A stretch of DNA of 64,000 nt, from NCBI GenBank assembly GCA_011800155.1, contig CM022370.1:3348001-3412000 (forward strand). Direction: 5' to 3'. This document shows, piece by piece, positions 55,063 to 64,000 of the stretch. Positions within the stretch are counted from its first letter, which is position 1; the number at the start of each line of letters is the position of its first letter. The translations under genes and the position numbers were made by a program. A model generated the notes under the pieces. The model had not been told where the DNA came from and ran no database searches. It saw only the letters and a list, made by a program, of their open reading frames with translations. This stretch comes from Flammulina velutipes (taxonomy: Eukaryota > Basidiomycota > Agaricomycetes > Agaricales > Physalacriaceae).

Positions 55063-57300
55063 ATGTCGTCCGCTGCGTTGTCGTCGCAGAGGCTTGCGCT
55101 GGCAGCCTGGTCTCAAGCCTTCCTCTCTAAATCTCCGTTCGACAAGGCTAAAACTATATTCTTCCTCTACTTTCTCGCCACCCGCTTCCTGAAAGCTCAC
55201 CGACATGTTCGAGCGCGGGGTGTCGTAGAAACGGCCAAAGAGTTCTATACGTGGCTGGCCCAGGTGCGTCTCCTAAAACCTGTATGCTAGACGTCAAACT
55301 CATTACATTGTTCGCAGCGTATCATTTTCCTTCTTATCAGACTTCCGAGTGCAAACGCAAAGGTCAAGAGTCAAATGGATCAAGCCAAACTTGACATCGA
55401 GAACAAACTCGTCCCCAAGGGTGAAAACGTCGTCCGACACCTGTCGCTGTCTGCAGACGGAAAGTCTCTGGAGTGGATCCTCGCGGAAATGGACAAGATG
55501 GACAGCGAACTTGTACATGGCGACTATCGTAACGGCAAACTATCTGGAGCAGTCTACCACGGTGGCGATGATATGGAGAAAATAATTGTCGCTGCTTACG
55601 CTCGGTATTGTGTTTCAAATCCTATCCACCCCGACGTATTCCCCGCTGTCCGAAAGATGGAGGCCGAAATCGTGTCAATGTGCCTACACTTGTTCAACAA
55701 TCCTAATGGCGCTGGTACAATGACTTCCGGTGGAACCGAGTCCATCATCATGTCTATCAAGACACACCGAGACTGGGCGCGCGCTGTGAAAGGCATCTGG
55801 GAACCGGAAATGTAGATCTTCTCCGCACCTGCTCTTTATAGCTAGCTCATCAGCCCTAGGATTGTGGCGGAATCCGCTCACGCTGCATTCGACAAGGGCG
55901 CTGCATACTTGGGGATCAAACTTCATGTCATGCCAGTAGACCGAGCCACGCGACGAGTCGATCTGAAGCGCGTCAAGCGCGCTATCAACGCCAACACAAT
56001 AATGGTATGCTAACTAGTTCAACTCTCTGCAGTTTCTTGATGTGCTTCCATAGCTCGTCGGCTCCTCTGTCAATTTCCCGGATGGTAATCAAGACGATAT
56101 CGTCGGCCTCGGAGCTCTTGCAGCTGCGAATAACATCGGACTTCATGTCGACTGCTGTCTTGGAAGCTTTATTGTTCCCTACTTGGAGAAAGCTGGCCTA
56201 TCTGAGGGTTCCAGCGGGCGCTATAAACTCCTACCATTTGATTTCCGAGTCAATGGTGTCACCGCCATCAGCTGTGATACTCACAAAGTAAGAATAATCT
56301 CACCCTCAATTCTATAATCCTAATCATTACTCGGCAGTATGGATTTGCACCGAAGGTACGACAAGGAAAATACCATTTGGCTATTCGTCACACACCTTAT
56401 CCTAGGGTACATCTGTTATCATGTACAAGAACGCTGCGCTTCGAGAGCATCAATACTATGTTTTACCGGGCTGGATGGGTGAGTCGTATGTTTTCTTAAT
56501 CTCCGCCCATTTCTCATGATATTACGACCTCAAGGCGGCGTCTATGGTAGTCCCAGTCTTTCAGGATCTCGGTAGGTGGTGCGAAAGTTTTGCCCATGGC
56601 GATACTGAAATCAGACAGGCCGGGTGCGCTCATCGCAGGAACGTGGGCCGCGATGCAATACATGGGTTCAGAGTACGTCATTCTATCTTCATCGTTCGTG
56701 GCGCTGACGATGCGCAGTGGGTATCTTGAATCCTGTCGATCGATTGTAACATGCGCGCGCTACATCGCAGACACGATCGTATCGTCTATCCCGGAGCTGT
56801 ACTTGATGGGTGACCCGCCAGCATCCGTTATTGCGTTTGGATCGAAACACCCCAAAGTTAACATCCACGAGGTTGGCGACAAGATGTCATCAAGAGGGTG
56901 GCATCTGAACGCGTTGAATGGAACTCCTGGAGTTCATATCGCGTGCACAGTAAGTGTCTTTTCGCTCTAGGCTAATTTCTGTTTTGCTCATGGTTCTTCC
57001 AGCGCTTGACTGTTCCAGTTGCTGACGCCTTCATTGCAGATCTGAAGGATGCCATCAAGGAAGCGAAGTTGAGTCCATCTGGAAAGGGAACCATGGTTGC
57101 ACTCTACGGTGCGTTTTTTTATATCTTCTCTTCTCATCTCCATCAGCGCCCTTTCATTCTTGATGGTGCTCCTTTTTTCTCCTTTGTTTTTTTACTGATT
57201 CTTTCTTGTGATTCTAGGTCTTGGGAATTCTAGTGCGGTCGGACCGTCTATGGTTCGACAACTGGCGACGGCATTTTTGGATGCACTGTACAAAGCTTGA
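55063..57300 (+). CDS. DPL1: Sphingosine-1-phosphate lyase
   Basis: A PLP enzyme of the ER membrane that cleaves phosphorylated long-chain bases, the exit from sphingolipid metabolism. About ten exons. The N-terminus has one membrane segment ([15 protein letters not shown]). The catalytic body shows [104 protein letters not shown] and the PLP-binding Lys in [15 protein letters not shown], then [30 protein letters not shown] and [14 protein letters not shown]. It ends FLDALYKA at 57300. All known family motifs are present. Upstream lies the doubled ACGCGT site. Confidence 0.94.
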
Positions 57301-58196
57301 TTCATTTGGTTCATTCGAAGGACTTGTTTTCCATTCTTCAATCTATGTTTATTGTGTCTTGGTTCAGTCACTGATTGGCTACAACATGCCAAGATCCTTT
57401 GGCGCTACATCGGAGAAAACCGAAGCTCGCAATCCATCGCACGATGATTTTACCATGCACCCACGCTTTGTGATTCGCGAGTCGCGATGATTTTCCTCTG
57501 GGCCCCTGTGGACTAGATACGGTGCGCCTCGAACGTTGGATAGAAGGGCTGAATGTTGAAACGTCTTGCGGTGAGGTGTGCATTACCGGCGACGACGAGT
57601 AACAGCGTGGTGACTGATAACTGAATGTTAACCCCCGCCCTATTCAACGCACGATGGCGCATGATCACATTTGACGGCGTCGAGTTTTGCACGCTTCTAA
57701 GTATAGACGGCCGCACTTGGAGCGGACGCGTGAGGCGGCATTACTTTCACGCGCGCGTATATCTGATTTTCTTGTATTCGGTACAGCTGGCTCGAAGCAT
57801 GAAGCCCAGGTCGCCGCTAGCCTACCACACAAGGTACATCTAGACATGCATTTAAAAAATCACGATAATCGATTCTGCCACTACGTACATGATTGTCAAG
57901 GGGTAAACGATAGGCTGCTATCCGGAACGGGATGAAGCGGGAAAATGATACATGAGGATCCGTTTTATCAAGCGGACCGTTACTTGTCTTCATACCCTCG
58001 TTCATAACCCACCAGCAGCGTGTGCAACGTCCAGAAGTCTCTGACTCCCTCGTGTGGTTCTTTGGCCTTGAACAGTCGCTGCTTCCATTCTAGATCTGAC
58101 TTGGACGCTGAGACGATCTTATTGACTCCGTGAGAAGCCCCTGTTCCTTGTATAATGCCCAGTATAGCACACCTCTGACCTTTCGTTACTAGTGTC
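57301..58196. other. Intergenic, one weak divergent ORF
   Basis: About 900 bp. A 72-codon minus-strand frame (57980-58198) starts with an ATG that overlaps the arrestin ATG on the other strand. It has no recognised domain and I leave it uncalled. Nothing else was recognised. Confidence 0.45.
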
Positions 58197-60683
58197 ATGG
58201 CCTTTGTCTTTAGTAGGCCACCTTCGCCCTCTCCGAGGGAGGCGAGTCAGCATATAGACCTGGATGATGAATTACACTCTTCGTTTCAGGCCAGCTCCTC
58301 GTCCTCCCATACAAGCCTCCCAGTTCTCGCAGAAGGCGCCGACATGCGAGACAAAGAGCGCCCCCCTCTTGAGATTCTTCTCGACAAGGAGGTCATCTAC
58401 CTCAAAGGAACCGGCGTCGATGTCGAGGCGGCCCGGCTGTCGGGGCACGTCGCGCTATACCTATCCGAGTCTACCTCCATCAAAGAAATCACCCTACAAT
58501 TTCGAGGGAAAGCTAGGCTGCCTGTCCCTGCACACGAATCGTAAGTCTTCATAACCATCTCGTCTACACACGTTCGTTGACCGTGTCGCCTCAGTCTTTC
58601 CCTCAACTCTTCGCCTCTAACCTACATCGTATGTAACCACGAATGGTCATTCCTCGAAGGCGTGAAGAAGCACAGTCACACACTGAAACCCGGACGACAT
58701 TTCTTCCCCTTCCAACTCCAGCTCGGAGGTTCCCTCCCTTCCAGCATCTTCACCAACACGAGCGGAGGCGCGTCTGTCGCGTACAAGCTACGGGCCCATG
58801 TTGTTCGCTCCGGCCTCAGTCACAATCTACAAGCCCTCACCCCCGTCACGATTGTTCGGTCCTTCGCTGCAGAAGCACTCGAATATCAGCAGACCCTCGA
58901 GATAGAGAATACCTGGCCCGAGAAACTCATGTACTCCATCATGGTACCGCACAAGGCTTGGGCAGCTGGTGACGTCTTGACAGCGCTAGTCAAATTCTCT
59001 CCGTTGGTCAAGGGTGTCGGGGTTCTTAGCATCACTACGACCATTCAGGAAACGACCAAGATCTTTGCTCGGTCAGGTGCACAGGAGCTGGCGCGCACCG
59101 TCGCTTCTATTCGCCACGAAATTATCGGCGGGAAGGCAGTGGAAGCACAAGAGTATGATCACCCACAGCGTCACAAGACGCCGCTAACTCCTGGCTTCTC
59201 TGTTCCCTCGACACCCAATCTCGCCTCCAGCTCACGCGGAGGTATGAGCTACTTTCCCTCTACTAGTCGCCCTTCGTCACTTCCGCATAGTTTGGCGGGC
59301 TCTTCGGAAGCCCTTTCAGCAGCTGGATCATCATTATCACATGCCCCACAGTCATATTTCCCACCAGCACCCCCTCAGTCGAACCCAGAAGACAACCTTG
59401 AAATGAGCCAGGACGATATCGTCACCTACATCACCTTCCCTATTCCGCTTTCGGTGACTCCGACACACGGACTTGATCCCATTGTTGTCAGTCATCGTAT
59501 TCGTTGGAGCATCCTCATCCTCAATCTTGACGGTCACACGTCAGAACTTCGTTGCTCCCTCCCACTCCACCTACTCGACCATCGTCTTCTCGAAGAAGCT
59601 CGATCCTTTACCGCTGCGACCCGAAGACTTCTCCTTGGGGGCCCAGATGTTCCACCAGAGCCAATGGACGATGACATGGAACTGCCGAGCTACAATGCCC
59701 ATGTCAGGGACCGAGTCGCCAACATGTACCTTCCTGAAAGTGCTACGATGCGCGTCACGAATCCGTGGGTTCAAGGCGGTATCAGTCCTGTCGTGAACAA
59801 TGCAGCTCAGGATGCCTTTACCTCTCCATGGCCGCGGACCTCGTCAGGAGCGTCCTCGCCACTGGAAGCTCATGCGTTATCTCATTTGCCTCACGCGCCG
59901 GGGTCAGGGGATACACCACTGGACTGGGTCAATTCTGAACTTCTTCTTTCATTATCTGAGCTCGAACCGCCCGCACTGAGCCTACCATCGCGGAGTCGAC
60001 CCCATCCTCCTTCTCATACACCCTCCGACGATACTGATTCGGGCCCTAGTACCCGGCCAGGAAGCGGCGGCGCCAGTCGACGATCAAGTCGTGCCAATAG
60101 CCGTGCCAGCAGTCCCGAACGAGGTGCTCGCTCACCCAAGGTGCTACACGTCGCAGGTCCAAACGAGACATATGTGCATAGTGGCCATGCTAGCCGCAAC
60201 CTTCATGGACTATTCAAGGCCACAATGAAACCCTTCACCTCACTCGCACACCCGCACTGGCTTCCTTCACGTTCCAACTCGCATGCAAACCTTGCAGAGA
60301 TCCAACAGCGGGCACATCTGCAACATCTACAGCTCCAGCAACTCCAGCAGCAGCAACAGAGTTTGCAAACCAGCAGACCGCTCAACCTTTCGGACCCTAA
60401 CTCTGGTACGGCGCTCCTCCATCGTGCTTTCACAGAAGTGCCAGACTATCGGATGGCTTCGAGGGGTTTCATTGGCGGAGTACCGCCTCTGTCGAGCATG
60501 CAAGGGCTGCCGTCGTACGCTGAGGTGGAGCGGTCGCAGAGCGATTCAAATCTTGTCGACATGTTACGGAGGGCTGACATCAGTACGGACAGCTCGCCGG
60601 CTAACAGCACTACCGACGTGGCCAGTGCACCTGGTAGTCCTTTGATGATGTCGACCTCATCCCTCTCAAGATTATCTCGTTGA
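58197..60683 (+). CDS. Alpha-arrestin (ART-like ubiquitin-ligase adaptor)
   Basis: Two exons (58197-58540, 58595-60683) encode 810 residues. The arrestin-N fold begins PPLEILLDKEVIYLKGTGVD, GHVALYLSESTSIKEITLQF and FLEGVKKHSHTLKPGRHFFPF. The arrestin-C part follows: LEIENTWPEKLMYSIMVPHKA, DVLTALVKFSPLVKGVGVL, IVTYITFPIPLSVTP and VVSHRIRWSILILNLDGHTSELR. The long Ser/Pro-rich C-terminus has LPSYNAHVRD and LPSYAEVERS, PY-like motifs that could bind WW domains of a Rsp5-type ligase, and a Gln-rich tract near 60350. Such proteins direct endocytosis of plasma-membrane transporters. The target is unknown. Confidence 0.85.
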
Positions 60684-61109
60684 TCGATTCGCTCGTGTTC
60701 TTTTACGCCTCTCACCCCTAGACTTCGTTTCTTGTCATTAATGCTTTCGTGTTTCTCGGTTGTATGTACGTTTTGTTGTGTTTTAATGGGCTTGCGTGAT
60801 GCCCCAGTATGGACTTTTAGACACGACCAAATTATCCCATCTCCGCATTTATTGTATGTACTTTACATCCAGTTTACGATTAGCATTACGAAGCACAAAA
60901 TCATGATGTTTCGCTCAGTCGATCCTAGTTGCATTATCAAACGACGTTTACCCAGAACATTGTACTTGTGGCGCTTGTACTGGACAGAAATGCATTGCAA
61001 TCCATAATAAAACAAAGCGCATCATACGACTCGATCTAAATAACACAAAGCCGTTCTGATGGATAAATACAGCTTTTACACTCAAATGCATGCATAGTAT
61101 GTACATCTC
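60684..61109. other. Convergent 3' spacer
   Basis: About 430 bp between convergent arrestin and MARVEL-like genes. Presumed 3' UTRs, nothing else seen. Confidence 0.5.
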
Positions 61110-61896
61110 TTATAGCCCAGAGTTAGGCCTCGTAGACATCTGGCGACCAGTGTACGTGCTCGCCCTTGGATCCCATCGACCGTGGAAGGGTTCGAGCAAG
61201 GCGCCGTTCACCACGATAAACATGATGCTCAGACCGGTTATGATAGTAAGGACGATCCACCCAAGCCAAGCGAATGCCAGCATCGCTGTGAGAATACGAC
61301 ACGGTTGGTAGATGTGGCACCAGTTAAGGTCACCCCAGATGGACTAATATGAATATTGAAGAGTTTCCGCGAAAAAGAAGAAGGGGAGACGCACGCTGGC
61401 GATGGCTGCTCCGCAAATCCAGAATATCCAGAGAATAAATAGGCCGATTAGCTCTCCACGGAAAGTGTTGAGGTATCGGGGTTCCCGGCGTTTGTGGATC
61501 GTATGCATACTGTATAGATCAGCCCTGGGATGAAGTACAGGCAACGAAAATGTTGTACTTACGTGAATAACGACCATCCCATGGTGAAGAGCGATGTGAC
61601 CAACAGCTCGACGACAATGGGGTCTGTTAGATTGAATGACGACACTTAGCCTCGTTCAAAGCGCGAGGCTGGGCAACGGCGCCACGCACCGTAAAAGTCA
61701 ACTCCCCCGTTGACGGGATCTCCGTCTGGAACGTCGGTCGTATAGTGAAGCCGCGCAGCGGTGAGGCCCAGCAGGACCAGAGAGAAAAGAGCCTATTGTG
61801 ATGACCATTGAGGATACGCTGATGCTGGATTTGTCCCTGGATACGCACAAGAGTAAAGTACAGAGCAATGCGCACAGGGGGTAAATCGAAAGCCAT
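61110..61896 (-). CDS. Four-span membrane protein, MARVEL-domain-like
   Basis: Five exons reconstructed by splicing from the ATG at 61896 (MAFDLPPVRIALYFTL). They give four hydrophobic segments: the first covers RIALYFTLALFSLVLLGL; the second VVELLVTSLFTMGWSLF; the third ELIGLFILWIFWICGAAIA; the fourth MLAFAWLGWIVLTIITG followed by LSIMFIVVNG. A loop between the first two reads ARLHYTTDVPDGDPVNGG. This spacing fits the MARVEL family of fungal membrane-organising proteins, common in basidiomycetes as short unnamed genes. It ends STRPNSGL at 61110. Function unknown; it may affect membrane microdomains or vesicle traffic. Confidence 0.65.
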
Positions 61897-62670
61897 GATG
61901 GTAGAAGGAAAGAGAAAATGCTTGTGAGACGAAAATGAAGGTTGTGGTGGTGGTTATATAGAGAAAGCACGAGCTGCAACGAGGCTGCCTTATGTGCGAT
62001 CGGAATGATCGCTGTTTTTATCAGTAGGTACTCCCTCTTTCACGCCACCCTAGCAACACAAAGATATCATCGAGTTTCTTTTGTGCCTTTCCAGTGCAGT
62101 CCTGTGCAGTCGGGGCATGATGCCATAGGCTGGGCATAGACAGACATTGGATAGCTCGGCATCCCAGAGTCTGCCTCAGACTAGATTTGATAACGAGAAC
62201 GGAGATCATCCAGAAGACTCGAGTGAACGTCATTCGGTCAACGATAGTGCGCGGTTTGGAACAGCCACCGGCACCAAAGTCATGATACATGCTGCATGTG
62301 CAAGGAGAGGGCTTGTCGACACGAGATAACCTTCATGGTTATCGACGATTCTTCGAAGACAATTGACATAGATGAGTCATATAGTGAGGTGGCCGTCTGC
62401 GGCATGCTGCAAGCCAGTGGAACGACAACCGGGCGCACAGTAATTTGAAACCTCGAGGAGAGCGCCGAGGGAATCGAAGGGCTTTCGTGAGAATCGCTCA
62501 ATGATTAGTATTGAGTAGATACAGAAGAAGTGCGCCACAGTCAAGAGCCGTCCTTGCATAACGTTGTTATCATGATTGAAGCAGAGAGTTGCGCCAAAGT
62601 TGAGTGAGCTTTATGAGCGATTCAATGTTGTTTGGTCGGGCCGTAGTGCCGGTGCTTGCTTCCTTGCCTA
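61897..62670. other. Divergent promoter region
   Basis: About 770 bp between the MARVEL-like gene and VPS53, which are transcribed away from each other. Short frames on both strands show no recognisable protein. Confidence 0.5.
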
Positions 62671-64000
62671 ATGACCACAACTGTCTCCAACGACGATGTT
62701 AATAACATTCACCGAATCTTAGCTCCTTCATCGACACCCAATGCTAACTTTGATCTCCTGGATACTTTAAACGCGTATTTTCCTGATGGTGCGTCCGGAT
62801 AAACCTCTCCAGTCATTGCAATCTAACTTCTCAGTGTAGAGGCGTCGTTAGCGGAGACCATCTCGTTACAGTCCAAACTTGAAGAGGAGCAGAAAGACTT
62901 ACAAAATGAGATAAATGAACTGCAACAACAACTAAAGCAGAGCCAAGATTCCAACAGAATGCAGCTCATCCAGGAGCTCATCTCGGTGCGTGTCAATGCC
63001 TGTTGTTCATACCCGCCTTTTATTGATGTTATTCGCAGGAACTTCTTGGTCAGATGTCTCGAATACGAGAGAAAGCGACCGAATCCGAGGCTGTTGTGCG
63101 TAATATCACCAAGGATATCCAGGTGTTGGACGTGGCCAAGCGGAACCTGATCTCGAGTTTAACAACGTTGAAGAAGCTCCAGATGCTTGGTGCGTCTTCT
63201 AAGCTCTACATCGCAGCGAGAACTCATCAAGTATAGTCAACGCGCTGACGCAACTCGAGGACCATGTTCGTGAGAAGAGGTACCAAGAAATAGCACAGAC
63301 CCTTTCCGTGCGTGTACTCTCATGTCGGGATTGATCTCCGTTCATGCAGTATTCCAGGCCGTCAAGGAGATCTCCATTTCGTTCAAGCCTTTCACTGCCG
63401 TTCCCCGCGTTGCCCAAGTTTGGCGTCGTATACAACAAATCCAAGGCGAAATACGATCCCTAATAGAAGCCGATTTCGACAAATTGTGAGCGGCGCCTTG
63501 ATGTGCAAAAGAGCAACTCATAGACCATCTCTAGCTATCTTGAAGATCCCAATCGACATGTCAAGCTTTCCACCATCTCAGACGCGTGTTTAGTAGTCGA
63601 CGTCCTTGGTGAGGATGTCCGAAACGCCCTCGTCGATCGTTATGTGGCCATAGAGCTAAAGGAATACCGCCGAATCTTCAAACCATCTGACGAAGCTGGC
63701 CAGTTGGACAACATTTCGCGACGCTTCTCTTGGTTCCTCCGTTTGCTCCAATCGCACGATTTACATCAAGGAAGGGTGTTCCCGAGCGAGTGGAAAGTCA
63801 ATTGGCATCTACTATCCAAATTCGCGGATATTACGCGTAATGATCTCTCCATCTTACTGTCGAAGGCTGGATCGTCGCTAAACGTTAAAATACTTCTCGA
63901 AAACCTTCAGCTCACAGCTGATTTTGAAGCGGGGATGGCAAAGAAATGGGCTACACCTGTAGGTCCTGCGGATCGATGAGGGCTTCAGTGACTGATAGTT
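62671..64000 (+). CDS. VPS53: GARP/EARP tethering subunit VPS53, 5' part
   Basis: Starts at 62671 (MTTTVSNDDVNNIHRIL) and runs past the right edge, so only the N-terminal ~350 residues are here. Exons give FDLLDTLNAYFPD, a coiled coil (LQSKLEEEQKDLQNEINELQ), then GQMSRIREKATESEAVVRNI, QVLDVAKRNLISSLTTLKKL, ALTQLEDHVREKRYQEIA, ISISFKPFTAVPRVAQVW, LVVDVLGEDVRNALVDRYV, ELKEYRRIF and SRRFSWFLRLL. The order matches the Vps53 N-terminal domain. The protein tethers endosome-derived vesicles at the trans-Golgi. After KKWATP a GT donor near 63960 starts an intron not completed in the window. No break seen. Confidence 0.92.

Noticed and set aside
59473..59796. Overlapping 107-codon frame within the arrestin gene
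   Set aside because: Shadow of the arrestin coding sequence.
1..64000. CRISPR arrays, bacterial operons or riboswitches
   Set aside because: The genome is fungal and no spaced repeat array or such element was seen.

Overview
This is eukaryotic nuclear DNA from a mushroom-forming basidiomycete (Agaricomycetes). The evidence is many ~50 bp GT-AG introns, a Clp1-like (clampless) developmental gene, and typical basidiomycete versions of ADA2, CCR4, VTI1, VPS53, NIPA, YPT35 and sphingosine-1-phosphate lyase. A species cannot be named from sequence alone.

The window has two very different halves. Positions 1 to about 25.5 kb form a low-density, gene-graveyard-like accessory region. It holds a ~330 bp inverted repeat (769-1096 and 16742-17065) derived from a duplicated unknown gene. 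It also holds two apparently intact tyrosine-recombinase genes (2284-3920 and 23758-25426) with the same seven-exon structure, and an intact seven-exon XPG/GEN1-like nuclease with SUMO-binding-like C-terminal motifs (5172-6972). Around them lie large decayed genes: an unknown helical protein (7337-8410), a sacsin-like protein with two GHKL-ATPase repeats (10029-16401), and a NOC1/MAK21 ribosome-biogenesis protein (17690-19590). A 4 kb stretch (19.6-23.75 kb) contains no recognisable gene.

From about 26 kb to the right edge the sequence is a compact core region with intact housekeeping genes on both strands. In order these are: NIPA-type Mg transporter (+), YPT35-like PX protein (-), glyoxalase I (+), initiator tRNA-Met (-), Clp1-like (-), F-box protein (+), membrane-anchored cysteine synthase-like protein (-), ADA2 (+), VTI1 SNARE (+), GPI-anchored S10 carboxypeptidase (+), O-fucosyltransferase-like (-), CCR4 deadenylase (-), GPI-anchored GH128 glucanase (-), aldo-keto reductase (-), ZCCHC9-like zinc-knuckle protein (-), prefoldin 4 (-), sphingosine-1-phosphate lyase DPL1 (+), alpha-arrestin (+), MARVEL-like membrane protein (-), and the 5' part of VPS53 (+).

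The most interesting part is the left half. Two recombinases of the same family remain splice-competent and keep their catalytic residues, and an intact structure-specific nuclease lies beside one of them, while nearly everything else around them is broken. This fits a recombinase-bearing mobile or rearrangement-prone island abutting a conserved gene block, but element ends are not proven. Exon boundaries were inferred by hand from GT-AG signals and family conservation; none is backed by transcripts.
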